A stretch of 64,000 nt of DNA from Alkalihalobacillus sp. AL-G (lineage in GTDB: Bacteria > Bacillota > Bacilli > Bacillales > Fictibacillaceae), in contig NZ_CP094656.1 of the NCBI RefSeq assembly GCF_030643805.1, positions 1,674,001 through 1,738,000 of the forward strand, written 5' to 3'. The notes under the pieces are model-generated. The model saw only the letters and a list, made by a program, of their open reading frames with translations, was not told where the DNA came from and searched no databases. The first letter of the stretch is position 1. Each line of letters opens with the position of its first letter. Positions 1-8,640 of this stretch are shown here, one piece after another. The translations under genes and the position numbers were made by a program.

Positions 1-103
1 ATTTATGCGCTGGACTTCCGCTTTGTTATAAACATGTTATTACTTATTTTAGCAATGACAGTCCTAGAAGGGCAAACAATCTGATTGAACCAGATTTCCC
101 CAT

Positions 104-144
104 AAAAAAATTGAGCCGATGACAGGAGTTCACTTACGACTCAA
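104..144 (-). terminator. Rho-independent terminator of the cwlQ-like gene
   Basis: On the minus strand TTGAGTCG pairs with CGGCTCAA (one T-G pair) across an 18-base loop and is followed by a run of T. It lies just after the stop of the lytic transglycosylase gene. The remaining bases 1-103 show no gene I can support. Confidence 0.7.
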
Positions 145-151
145 CCTTAAC

Positions 152-769
152 TTAAACGACTTGATAGGAAGCCATCACTTTTTGCACATAGGTTCTCGTC
201 TCGGAAAAAGGGGGAATGCCCCCATACCGATCAACGTTTCCTGGCCCCGCATTGTAGGCTGCAAGGGCAGTCTGTATATTTCCATCATAGCGATCAAGCA
301 TCTGTTTCAAGTATTTTGTGCCACCTAGAATGTTCTCTCGAGGATTATATGGGTTGTTCACTCCAAGCCATTCTGCTGTATCTGGCATCAATTGCATCAA
401 TCCCATTGCTCCAGCAGGGCTCGTGCTTAATGGGTTATAGCTGGATTCTTGCTTAATTACTGAGTGGATTAAGCGAGGATCTACGCTATACGTCTTTGCC
501 GCTTCTTGAATGTATGTATCATAGACACTTGATTTCGTATCAGAGAGCGGTTGGATGTTCATCGTACTCATATAAATGGGATTAGTACTAAAAGATGATG
601 CATTAAAACGATTGCTTATATTCTGATCCTTTGTTTGGATGGTCGATTGTAGTTCAGCCTGGAAAATATCCATCCATAATGAGGATGGGAAGCTGGTTAA
701 GTCTGAGCTCGTGTTCATTTGTCTCATCGACTGAATTTCAATTAAGGATTTAATTAATTGGCTATTCAT
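152..769 (-). CDS. cwlQ: Lytic transglycosylase, SLT domain (CwlQ/YjbJ-like)
   Basis: A peptidoglycan-cleaving enzyme of the soluble lytic transglycosylase family. The C-terminal half (about residues 85-200) is an SLT domain: the catalytic Glu is in IKQESSYNP (Glu108), followed by [11 protein letters not shown] and the AYNAGPG motif. The N-terminal 80 residues have no clear signal peptide or membrane segment, as in B. subtilis YjbJ/CwlQ, reported to be a bifunctional cell-wall hydrolase. I chose the ATG at 769, giving 205 residues. The open frame extends 40 codons further upstream, but that extension looks unlike a protein start and GTAGGGATAC precedes this ATG. Its neighbour yjbK is also the B. 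subtilis neighbour. Confidence 0.85.
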   Translation of the reverse strand: MNSQLIKSLIEIQSMRQMNTSSDLTSFPSSLWMDIFQAELQSTIQTKDQNISNRFNASSFSTNPIYMSTMNIQPLSDTKSSVYDTYIQEAAKTYSVDPRLIHSVIKQESSYNPLSTSPAGAMGLMQLMPDTAEWLGVNNPYNPRENILGGTKYLKQMLDRYDGNIQTALAAYNAGPGNVDRYGGIPPFSETRTYVQKVMASYQVV

Positions 770-944
770 ATGTATCCCTACTTTCTTCTGTTCCTTCATT
801 TTATCAGAAGATGCTACTGCTGCATATTTTTTACATGTTGAACAGCATAAGCGATTACTATAGTATAAGACCAGCCAAGCCTTCGCCAAAGGTTTTCTTT
901 GAGGATTTTAGGGGTGCCTTCTGTCATACCTTTATGTACATCCT

Positions 945-1529
945 TTAGCGTAAAGATTTCTTTACATCGAAGAACCGCCTGATTTTGTTTGGAGTCTTCC
1001 GCTTTGGAATATTGAACTTCTGTAGGAATTGTTCAAACTCATATTTACCCTGCGCTGCATCTTTGACTTCAAATTCGATTTCAAAATCTTCGTGATGGAG
1101 ATACATGGAATGATCGAAAACAAGCAGCCCGGATTGATAATTGATTTCTGCTCGACAGGTTGTCAAAGATCCTAGAGATCGTAGGGAAGAAGGTTCAATG
1201 TTGAGTTTGTGTTGCAAAAGATTCATCATATCGCTTTTTTCGTTCAGTTTACCCGAAATGAACTTGTGAGCAGTTTGTTCATTGAGTAGTTCGTGTGTTT
1301 CAAGTAACGCTTCACCGTGTGGCTGTTTAAGGGTAAAGGTATACTGATTTTTTTTTTGACGTATTCTAAGAGCGCACCCTAGCTCTTTTAAACGAAAATC
1401 AGTTGTATCAAAATAATAATTCGTTTGTTCAACAAATGAAGCTAATGTAAGGCCAAAGTGGAGCATAATTTGTTCGAATTCCTGTTTATTCACTAGGTTC
1501 TTAAGCTCGATTTCTACTTCCTGATTCAT
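945..1529 (-). CDS. yjbK: CYTH domain protein (YjbK-like)
   Basis: A 194-residue CYTH-superfamily protein. The family comprises metal-dependent triphosphatases and class IV adenylate cyclases that bind triphosphate inside a beta tunnel. The signature EVEIELK sits at the N terminus, and basic and acidic strands follow (RIRQKKNQYTFTLKQP, AEINYQ, FEIEFEV). The physiological substrate of YjbK is not settled. A GTG three codons upstream is in frame, but it overlaps the ribosome site GAGGTG, so the ATG at 1529 is preferred. It is divergent from yjbL, and the 148-bp gap should hold both promoters. Confidence 0.85.
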   Translation of the reverse strand: MNQEVEIELKNLVNKQEFEQIMLHFGLTLASFVEQTNYYFDTTDFRLKELGCALRIRQKKNQYTFTLKQPHGEALLETHELLNEQTAHKFISGKLNEKSDMMNLLQHKLNIEPSSLRSLGSLTTCRAEINYQSGLLVFDHSMYLHHEDFEIEFEVKDAAQGKYEFEQFLQKFNIPKRKTPNKIRRFFDVKKSLR

Positions 1530-1677
1530 TGGATTCACCTCATATGATTTTCGTAGTTATTATCTCACATCCCAAGATGGGGTACAATTTATTATCACGC
1601 TCAAGAATATGATACACTTATGAAGGAAAGTTCTTAACTACATACTCGATTTAGGTTATAGCAATAGGAGGTTCATA

Positions 1678-2076
1678 ATGACAACAAGATTAGAAGTTAC
1701 TTCAAGTGCATCCGGAGATGATTTCATTCAATTTACCTGTAAAAGTGATACTGTGCCTACAGAGGTTGAGTTACAACCATCTGGTCAAGTTCTCGTTGAT
1801 TCGGATTCACAGTCATTCATCTACATTCTTGATTCAAGCGATGATTTCGTTTACGTATCGTTTTCTAAAGAGCACTGGGGAGCATTGAAGGATATCATAG
1901 ATAAATCGAAAGAAGTTAAACTAGAAACACCAAATCATCCAACATTGGTCCTTGAATGTTTTAAGCCTGAATTGGAATATTTAATTGAAAATATAAAAGG
2001 AAATGCAAATTACGGTAATGAAATGATGAAAAGTGTTGAGTCGGTGTTTTTTAATGAAGAGCAAATCGACGAATAA
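1678..2076 (+). CDS. yjbL: UPF0738 family protein (YjbL-like)
   Basis: A 132-residue cytosolic protein of the uncharacterised UPF0738 family. The family hallmarks VLVDSDSQSFIYIL and EYLIENIKGNANYG are both present. No catalytic motif is visible and no function is known. It is preceded by AGGAGG at good spacing. It starts the plus-strand run yjbL-yjbM-ppnK-yjbO, in the same order as in B. subtilis, which suggests co-transcription with the alarmone synthetase downstream. Confidence 0.85.
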   Translation: MTTRLEVTSSASGDDFIQFTCKSDTVPTEVELQPSGQVLVDSDSQSFIYILDSSDDFVYVSFSKEHWGALKDIIDKSKEVKLETPNHPTLVLECFKPELEYLIENIKGNANYGNEMMKSVESVFFNEEQIDE

Positions 2077-2119
2077 TTGTAACTTCCGAATAAAAAAATA
2101 GTTTTTCGGTGGTGGTCAA

Positions 2120-2746
2120 GTGGATTGGGAAGTCTTTTTAAACCCTTATAATCAAGCAGTAGATGAACTTAAAATTAAGTTTAAAGGTATTAGAGAACAA
2201 TGTGTAATCGAAAACAAACATACCCCTGTTGAATTTGTGACAGGACGTGTAAAACCGATTGCCAGTATCCTCGATAAAATGAAGCGAAAAAACCTTTCAA
2301 TCGAGGAAGTAGAAACAGAGATCCAAGATATTGCAGGGCTTCGGATCATGTGCCAGTTTGTAGATGACATTTACGCGGTCATCGAGTTGCTACAGAAGAG
2401 AAATGATCTTGAATTCGTTGAAATACGAGATTATATTACGAATAAAAAGCCAAGCGGTTACCGTTCTTTTCATGTCGTTGTTTCGTATCCGGTGCAAACG
2501 GTGGATGGAGAAAAGCGACTGCTCGTAGAAATCCAAATTCGAACGCTTGCCATGAATTTTTGGGCAACGATTGAGCATTCTTTAAATTATAAATATGGAG
2601 GCGCAATTCCTACAAACATTGAGGAGCGACTCCAACGGGCAGCTGAGGCTGCTTTTCGATTAGATGAAGAAATGTCTCTCATAAAAGGTGAAATACAAGA
2701 GGCTCAAAAGATATTCGAATTAAAGGAAAGTCGGAAACGTACATAA
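2120..2746 (+). CDS. yjbM: Small alarmone synthetase, GTP pyrophosphokinase (RelQ type)
   Basis: A single-domain (p)ppGpp synthetase that transfers pyrophosphate from ATP to GDP or GTP during stress. Its 208 residues contain only the RelA/SpoT synthetase fold, with no HD hydrolase, TGS or ACT domain, which defines the RelQ/SasB class. Visible motifs are RVKPIASILDKMKRKN, DIAGLRIMC, KKPSGYRSFH and VEIQIRTLAMNFWATIEHSL. The start is a GTG at 2120 behind GGTGGT. It precedes NAD kinase by 48 bp in the conserved yjbM-yjbN pair, so the two are probably one transcript. Confidence 0.93.
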   Translation: MDWEVFLNPYNQAVDELKIKFKGIREQCVIENKHTPVEFVTGRVKPIASILDKMKRKNLSIEEVETEIQDIAGLRIMCQFVDDIYAVIELLQKRNDLEFVEIRDYITNKKPSGYRSFHVVVSYPVQTVDGEKRLLVEIQIRTLAMNFWATIEHSLNYKYGGAIPTNIEERLQRAAEAAFRLDEEMSLIKGEIQEAQKIFELKESRKRT

Positions 2747-2794
2747 TAGAAGTCATACGAGGATTTTCATTTTTCTAACAAGGATGAGATATGG

Positions 2795-3589
2795 ATGAAA
2801 TTTTCAATTATATCAAAGGGCGATGACGTTTCAGCTAAACTTGAAAAGCGAATAAAGACATACTTACTCGATTTTAATTTGACATGGGATGAAAAAGAAC
2901 CTGATATCGTTATTTCAATCGGTGGAGATGGGACGCTATTACACGCGTTTCACCATTACATAAACCGAGTAGACGAAACTGCTTTTGTCGGGGTTCATAC
3001 TGGCCATCTTGGATTTTATGCAGATTGGACACCAGAAGAAGTGGAAAAGCTCGTCATTCATATTGCGAAGACGCCGTTTCAAATCGTTGAATATCCATTG
3101 CTTGAAGTAACGATCCGTTATTTAAATGATCAAAAAGAGAGCAAATATCTAGCGATGAATGAATGTACCGTAAAGAGCGTGGAAGGTTCCCTTGTTATGA
3201 ATGTTGAGATTAAAGGTGAATATTTTGAAACATTTCGTGGAGATGGAATTTGTCTCTCAACACCATCAGGTAGCACCGCTTATAACAAAGCATTAGGTGG
3301 GGCGATCATCCATCCATCCTTACCGTCGATACAGTTGGCTGAAATGGCCTCCATCAACAATCGGGTTTTCAGAACAGTCGGGTCGCCGCTCGTCCTGCCT
3401 CAGCATCATACATGCTTGCTGAAGCCAGTGAACGATGTTGATTTTCACATTACGATAGACCATTTGTTTTTGCTTCAAGAAAAAGTGAAATCGATCCAAT
3501 GTCGGGTAGCAGAAGAAAAAGTTCGTTTTGCCCGGTTCAGACCGTTCCCGTTTTGGAAACGTGTCCGTGAATCGTTCGTAAAAGAATAA
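2795..3589 (+). CDS. ppnK: NAD kinase
   Basis: Phosphorylates NAD to NADP using ATP or polyphosphate. The 264-residue length is typical of the Firmicute enzyme (YjbN). The glycine-rich [10 protein letters not shown] motif is near residue 45, the conserved MNE follows, and [15 protein letters not shown] forms the NAD pocket. AAGGATG precedes the ATG at 2795. An earlier ATG four bases upstream is out of frame. It lies between the alarmone synthetase and the pseudouridine synthase, as in B. subtilis. Confidence 0.93.
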   Translation: MKFSIISKGDDVSAKLEKRIKTYLLDFNLTWDEKEPDIVISIGGDGTLLHAFHHYINRVDETAFVGVHTGHLGFYADWTPEEVEKLVIHIAKTPFQIVEYPLLEVTIRYLNDQKESKYLAMNECTVKSVEGSLVMNVEIKGEYFETFRGDGICLSTPSGSTAYNKALGGAIIHPSLPSIQLAEMASINNRVFRTVGSPLVLPQHHTCLLKPVNDVDFHITIDHLFLLQEKVKSIQCRVAEEKVRFARFRPFPFWKRVRESFVKE

Positions 3590-3606
3590 GAAAAGACAAT
3601 CTATTT

Positions 3607-4524
3607 ATGAAAGAGTCGTTGCATATGAAGCCATTTCAAATTACTTGGAAGGTAGAGGAATCCCTCGAGGGACAATTGCTCCGAGAATTCCTTTTAAAAG
3701 AAAAAGCGATCTCACGTCAAGCATTAACCGATATAAAATTCAATGGCGGAAGCATATACGTGAATGGTCAACCAGTTACCGTCCGTCATGTTCTTCATAA
3801 CGGAGACAATGTCACAGTTCAGTTTCCGCTTGAAGAAGTAAGTGAACATATGGCACCTGAGGAAATGCAGTTATCGATCTTGTATGAGGACGATCATTTC
3901 CTTGTGGTAAACAAGCCACCAAATGTGACGACAATTCCATCTAAATATCAAAATACAGGATCCCTTGCACAAGGGGTCCTGCATTATTATCAATCGAAAA
4001 ATATAGGGGCGACGATTCATATCGTAAACCGACTAGATCGGGATACGTCTGGGATTGTCCTGATCGCTAAGCATCGTTATGCACATTCTCTTCTTTCTCT
4101 TCAGCAGCAATCGTCACAACTGACAAGGACGTATTCGGCACTATGTGAAGGCCATCCGATTCGAGAGAAGAGCACAATCGAGGAGCCGATCGGGAGAAAA
4201 GAAGGCAGCATCATTGAACGATGTGTAAGGAAGGATGGACAGTTCGCCCTTACGCATTATGAGGTCTTAAAGAAGTATACGGATTTTTCATTTATACGTC
4301 TGAACCTCGATACCGGGAGAACCCATCAGATTCGAGTTCATATGGCCCATATCGGGCATCCGCTGCTAGGTGACGATTTGTATGGAGGATCGACAGAAAA
4401 GATGCAACGGCAAGCGCTTCATAGTACGACGCTCACGTTCCACCACCCGTTTTTGGAGAAGGAAATGACATTGATGGCGCCTCTTCCAGATGATTTTTTG
4501 CAATTACTCCAAAGGGGTGAATAA
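3607..4524 (+). CDS. yjbO: RluA/RluD family RNA pseudouridine synthase (YjbO-like)
   Basis: Isomerises uridine to pseudouridine in RNA, probably 23S rRNA; the exact target is not known from sequence. The N-terminal part (about 15-80) resembles the S4 RNA-binding domain. The catalytic motif RLDRDTSG is near residue 145, followed by the typical TGRTHQIRVHMAHIGHPLLGDDLYGG block. Either the ATG at 3607 or the one at 3625 could be the start, and both have weak ribosome sites. It ends the yjbL-yjbO run. Downstream is the 52-bp repeat array, then convergent prpE. Confidence 0.88.
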   Translation: MKESLHMKPFQITWKVEESLEGQLLREFLLKEKAISRQALTDIKFNGGSIYVNGQPVTVRHVLHNGDNVTVQFPLEEVSEHMAPEEMQLSILYEDDHFLVVNKPPNVTTIPSKYQNTGSLAQGVLHYYQSKNIGATIHIVNRLDRDTSGIVLIAKHRYAHSLLSLQQQSSQLTRTYSALCEGHPIREKSTIEEPIGRKEGSIIERCVRKDGQFALTHYEVLKKYTDFSFIRLNLDTGRTHQIRVHMAHIGHPLLGDDLYGGSTEKMQRQALHSTTLTFHHPFLEKEMTLMAPLPDDFLQLLQRGE

Positions 4525-4716
4525 ACCAGTGGCTAGCAAATTGATTCTGCCTACATCATTTGAGATTGGTAAGTTGAAAAATCTGGTGAAATCAGGAAAA
4601 AGCTACGACGGTAACTCAAAACTAATTACCCTCTTAGTTTGTAAAGAACCCCCTTGTTGCTCTAAAGGCTTTTTTTACGAAACCTGTCTAAATGAGCTAT
4701 ATTCGAGACGCAATTT

Positions 4717-4975
4717 CCTAATAATTGTTAATCTCATATCCGGTTACGCCTTATTCGGTGCGTATTCTCCTAATTATTGTTAATCTCATATCCGATTAAG
4801 CCGTATTCGGTACGCGTTCTCCTAATTAATGTTAATCTTATATCCGATTACGCCGTATTCGGTGCGTATTCTCCTAATTATTGTTAATTGCATATCCGAT
4901 TATGCCTTATTCGGTGCGTATTCTCCTAATTATTGTTAATCTCATATCCGTTTATGTACTATTCGGTGCCCAAAA
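4717..4975 (+). repeat. Tandem array, five copies of a 52-bp unit
   Basis: Copies begin with CCTAAT at 4717, 4769, 4821, 4873 and 4925, an exact 52-base period. The consensus includes CCTAATTATTGTTAATCTCA and TATTCGGTGCGTATTCT. The copies differ at a few positions, and the last decays after GGTGCCC. The array fills most of the gap between the convergent genes yjbO and prpE. The short open frames inside it are products of the repeat. There is no spacer/repeat alternation, so it is not CRISPR. The sequence 4525-4716 shows no gene. Confidence 0.9.
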
Positions 4976-5005
4976 ATGGGAAGCATTCAAGCTCTTCCAG
5001 CAACC

Positions 5006-5755
5006 TCAACTCTCGTCTTCAAACGAATGGAACTTCTCCTCAACCAAGGGCATGCTTGACGGTATTGATACTGTCTGGTCCTCGGGGTGTCGATAAGCAG
5101 TCAAAGAACCACCGAATACGCAGCCTGTATCGATGTTGATCGTGTTTCCTACCTTACGTGGTACTTTTACAGGGGTGTGACCGTAGACGACCGTCCGTTC
5201 CCCTTCATAATGCTTCGCCCAATCCCGTCTCACCGGCATTCCGTTTGGATGTCGTTCACCTGTAATATCTCCATATAGCACAAATGTCCTGACTCGTTTA
5301 TGTGTATGGCCGATCAAATCTTCTCGAATACCAGCATGAGCAACTATAAGCTGCGTATCGTTCAACTGCAAGTAAAGAGGAGCATCTTCAACCAGCTTTT
5401 TAAATTTTGTCGCTACCTTCACCTGATCTTCAGAGGAAAGTGCCTTGAACTCAGCAACTGTCGTTTCAAGGCCGTGCTTGATTTGAACATCCCTTCCGCA
5501 AAAATAGCGATAAAGCTTGTCACAATGATTTCCTGGTGTGTACAAAGCTACCCCTGACTCAACAAGATCATAGACGAAATCAATCACCTTTAAAGAATCA
5601 GGTCCGCGATCCGTCAGATCACCAAGAAACACGATGGTTCGATTGTCTGTATGAAAATAGACTCCATTTGTTTCACGCTCAAATCCAAGTTCTTTTATAA
5701 GCTGGAGAAGTTCATCAAAACAGCCATGAATATCACCAATAACATCATATTTCAA
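5006..5755 (-). CDS. prpE: PrpE-type metallophosphatase, bis(5'-nucleosyl)-tetraphosphatase family
   Basis: A calcineurin-like phosphoesterase with the full metal-binding set: [24 protein letters not shown] and VAHAG. B. subtilis PrpE hydrolyses Ap4A and has been linked to spore germination. The best start is a TTG at 5755, with GGAGG eight bases upstream, giving [11 protein letters not shown], which aligns with the PrpE N terminus. The longer frame from 5785 would place that ribosome site inside the gene. The product is 249 residues. It is convergent with yjbO across the repeat array. Confidence 0.9.
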   Translation of the reverse strand: MKYDVIGDIHGCFDELLQLIKELGFERETNGVYFHTDNRTIVFLGDLTDRGPDSLKVIDFVYDLVESGVALYTPGNHCDKLYRYFCGRDVQIKHGLETTVAEFKALSSEDQVKVATKFKKLVEDAPLYLQLNDTQLIVAHAGIREDLIGHTHKRVRTFVLYGDITGERHPNGMPVRRDWAKHYEGERTVVYGHTPVKVPRKVGNTINIDTGCVFGGSLTAYRHPEDQTVSIPSSMPLVEEKFHSFEDES

Positions 5756-5827
5756 GATTTGGACCTCCATAAATGAAATAAGCATCGATCAGCTATAACA
5801 TAGTATATACAAATTCGAAATGTATAA

Positions 5828-5855
5828 AAAGAAAAGCACCTAGGTTACAGGTGCT
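5828..5855 (-). terminator. Terminator of the rodA-like gene
   Basis: On the minus strand AGCACCT and AGGTGCT form a 7-bp stem, followed by TTTTCTTTTT. The stem begins inside the stop codon of the SEDS gene. Confidence 0.85.
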
Positions 5856-7045
5856 CAATCAAACATATAATTTCTCGTTCTGGATCGCACATTCAAGACA
5901 AGCCCAATTGCAATCATACTTGCTAAAATCGAACTTCCACCGTAACTGATAAATGGAAGTGGAATCCCTGTAATCGGTAATAGCCCAATTACCATACCGA
6001 TATTTTGGAATACCTGGAACGTGACCATGCCGATTACACCCGCACACAAATAGCTTCCAAATGGCTCATTACTTTCGAGTGCAGTATGGATCATGCGATA
6101 AATCAATAAGAAGAATAATGATATGACAAAACTGGTACCCATAAAACCAAATTCTTCACCGATGATCGAAAAGATGAAATCGGTATGTGCTTCAGGAAAA
6201 TAAACGGTTCCATCTGTAAAACCTTTTCCGAATAATTGCCCGGAACCAATGGCTAATAACGATTTGACAAGATGATACCCTATGCCTTCATCATACTCAT
6301 AAGGCTGAAGCCAACCATAAAACCTTTCAAGCTGATAATCGGCCAATATATATGTCAAAAAGAATTCTGGGAAGTATAAATACAAGAACACTAATCCTGT
6401 AATGAGTAAAATAAATAATAACGTAAGCAGAAAAATAATTCGCCAACGAATACCTGAAACGAGGAGTAAGCTGGCAACAATTGCAATGAACACAAGAGTC
6501 GTTCCAAGGTCTGGCTGTAATAAAACGAGAAAGACAGGCGGCAGTGAGATCAACAAAATTTTACCGATCAACAAAAAGTCTTCCCGGATCGACCGATCGA
6601 CATATTTTTCATTATGAACGGTAATCGAGTTTGCCAATGAAATGATCAATGCAACTTTCATGACCTCGGCAGGCTGGAAGGCTAACCCTCTATACCGATA
6701 CCAGCTATAGGCTCCATTGATTTCAGGTACAAGAGCTGCATCAGTTCCTGCATTTGGGTCGATAAATGGGATCACAACAATACCGACAAGAAGGAAGACC
6801 CCCAGACCATATATGTACCATGAAAGTTTTCTAAACTGATCGAAATCAAGAATCATAATAATAGCAATGGCGATAAAACCAACCGCATACCATACAATTT
6901 GTTTCAAGACAAAGTTTGATTCGTATTGTCCAATGATCATCGCACTGTAGATTGAAATGCAACTCGAACAAATTAAAAGGAATAATATAAAAAGTAAGTT
7001 ATAATCAATTTGTTGGAATGGTGATTCTTTTTCTAAGTTTGTCAT
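5855..7045 (-). CDS. rodA: SEDS family peptidoglycan glycosyltransferase (RodA-like)
   Basis: A polytopic membrane protein of the FtsW/RodA/SpoVE family, which polymerises lipid II into glycan strands with a partner class B PBP. Its 396 residues hold about ten hydrophobic segments. The family motifs are present: QPAEVMK near the middle, QPDLGT, the DFIFSIIGEEFGF stretch and the C-terminal PLPFISYGGSS. The N terminus (SCISIYSA, then GQYESNFVLKQI) looks more like RodA than FtsW. AAGGTAAAG lies before the ATG. Its assignment to elongation rather than sporulation is an inference. Confidence 0.85.
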   Translation of the reverse strand: MTNLEKESPFQQIDYNLLFILFLLICSSCISIYSAMIIGQYESNFVLKQIVWYAVGFIAIAIIMILDFDQFRKLSWYIYGLGVFLLVGIVVIPFIDPNAGTDAALVPEINGAYSWYRYRGLAFQPAEVMKVALIISLANSITVHNEKYVDRSIREDFLLIGKILLISLPPVFLVLLQPDLGTTLVFIAIVASLLLVSGIRWRIIFLLTLLFILLITGLVFLYLYFPEFFLTYILADYQLERFYGWLQPYEYDEGIGYHLVKSLLAIGSGQLFGKGFTDGTVYFPEAHTDFIFSIIGEEFGFMGTSFVISLFFLLIYRMIHTALESNEPFGSYLCAGVIGMVTFQVFQNIGMVIGLLPITGIPLPFISYGGSSILASMIAIGLVLNVRSRTRNYMFD

Positions 7046-7191
7046 TTATCTTTACCTTCCTTACTTTGTTGAAAACAATCTGTACGTTAGATTTAAACGT
7101 GATTTATTAATCTACAACTATAAAATCATACCACTTTCTATGATACAGAACTATACATACTTTGAAAATGATTAAACCCGATTTTAATTCG

Positions 7192-7220
7192 TTGACAAAT
7201 TGTAGACGTTTTTTTACGAT
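7192..7220 (+). promoter_or_regulatory. SigA-type promoter for mgtE
   Basis: TTGACA (7192-7197) and TACGAT (7215-7220) are separated by 17 bases. The leader to the ATG is only about 45 bases, too short for the M-box magnesium riboswitch found ahead of many Bacillus mgtE genes. Confidence 0.6.
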
Positions 7221-7269
7221 GAACAGGTCATAAATAAAGATTACCCTAACAAAGAGAGGGGGAGCTTGA

Positions 7270-8628
7270 ATGGAGCACACAACTGAAGAGGAATTCATAC
7301 CGGTACTGGAAGCATTAGAAAGGGACGATATCGATCTGTTTCGCAAGAATTTCCTTGATATGCATCCCTATGATCAAACACGGGTATTTCTTAGTTTGAC
7401 AGAGGAAGAACGTATGAAGGTTTACAGTTATCTTTCCCCTGAAGAGATGGCCGAGATTTTTGAAAACATCGAACGCGAAGATACGAAGGATTACTTATTT
7501 GAAATGGAACCTTTCTACGCGGCTGAAATGCTTGGCGATATGTATGCCGATGATGCGGTTGACGTATTAAATGACCTTGAAGCAGAACAGCTTGCGAGCT
7601 ATCTGACCATCATGGACGATGAAGCAGCACAAGAAATCAAAGAGCTTCTTCATTATGAAGAAAAAACCGCTGGTAGTATTATGACTACTGAGTTTGTTTC
7701 CATTACAGCCAATCAAACGGTCACGGAAGCTATGCAAATTTTACGAAAGGAAGCTCCCGATGCGGAAACGATTTATTATCTTTTTGTCATAGACGATACT
7801 AAAAAGCTTGTCGGTGTCATTTCCTTAAGAGATTTGATAATTGCTGATGAAAATACACTAGTAATCGATGCGATGAACGACCGAGTCGTATCAATATCGG
7901 TTGGGGAAGATCAGGAAGAGGCAGCACGGATGATGAAGGATTACGACTTTCTTGCCTTGCCGGTTGTCGATTTTCAACAGCATCTGCTCGGAATCATAAC
8001 CGTTGACGATATCGTAGATGTTATTGATGAGGAAGCTTCTGAGGATTATTCAAAACTTGCAGCGGTATCGGATATGGAAACCGTTGACCGAAATCCAATG
8101 CAAGCAGCAAGAAGACGACTACCTTGGCTGATCATCCTGTTGTTCCTTGGGATGATTACCGCCAGCCTTATCGGCCAGTTTGAAGCGACACTTAATCAGG
8201 TTGCCATTCTTGCCGTTTTCATCCCGCTTATTGCCGGGATGGCTGGGAATACCGGCACACAAGCACTGGCGGTGGCAGTCAGAGGAATCGCAACAGGTGA
8301 TACAGATAAACAGGATATTCGTAGTCTCATTTTACGTGAAGCAGGAACAGGACTTATAACAGGTGCGTCGTGCGGCATATTGATTACAATCGTGGTTTTC
8401 TTCTGGCACCATTCCATCTACCTAGGGTTATTAGTAGGAGTTTCGATTTTGTTTACATTGATTGTTGCAACTCTGGCAGGTGCATTAATTCCATTGTTGA
8501 TGTATAGACTGGACATAGACCCGGCGGTCGCTTCAGGTCCTTTTATTACGACAATCAATGATATAATTAGCGTTTTAATCTATTTTGGTATGGCAACAGC
8601 TTTGATGCCTTACCTGATAGAAAGATAA
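7270..8628 (+). CDS. mgtE: Magnesium transporter MgtE
   Basis: A Mg2+ channel of the MgtE/SLC41 family. The order is an acidic N-terminal helical domain (about 1-130), two CBS domains (about 140-255, with GVISLRDLI and GIITVDDIVDVI), a plug helix (EDYSKLAAVSD) and five membrane segments from about residue 285. The conserved GNTGTQ and PFITTINDIISV motifs of the pore are visible. At 452 residues it has full family length. GAGAGGGGGAG precedes the ATG. Gating by cytosolic Mg2+ through the N and CBS domains is known for the family. Confidence 0.93.
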   Translation: MEHTTEEEFIPVLEALERDDIDLFRKNFLDMHPYDQTRVFLSLTEEERMKVYSYLSPEEMAEIFENIEREDTKDYLFEMEPFYAAEMLGDMYADDAVDVLNDLEAEQLASYLTIMDDEAAQEIKELLHYEEKTAGSIMTTEFVSITANQTVTEAMQILRKEAPDAETIYYLFVIDDTKKLVGVISLRDLIIADENTLVIDAMNDRVVSISVGEDQEEAARMMKDYDFLALPVVDFQQHLLGIITVDDIVDVIDEEASEDYSKLAAVSDMETVDRNPMQAARRRLPWLIILLFLGMITASLIGQFEATLNQVAILAVFIPLIAGMAGNTGTQALAVAVRGIATGDTDKQDIRSLILREAGTGLITGASCGILITIVVFFWHHSIYLGLLVGVSILFTLIVATLAGALIPLLMYRLDIDPAVASGPFITTINDIISVLIYFGMATALMPYLIER

Positions 8629-8640
8629 CGGAGGTGTCAA

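Noticed and set aside
4717-4975. CRISPR array
   Set aside because: The whole 52-base unit repeats with no unique spacers between repeats, and no cas gene is near.
4490-5139. Short open frames through the 52-bp repeat
   Set aside because: They come from the repeated sequence, have no ribosome site and one lies opposite prpE.
7221-7269. M-box magnesium riboswitch ahead of mgtE
   Set aside because: The leader from the likely promoter is only about 45 bases; an M-box needs over 150.
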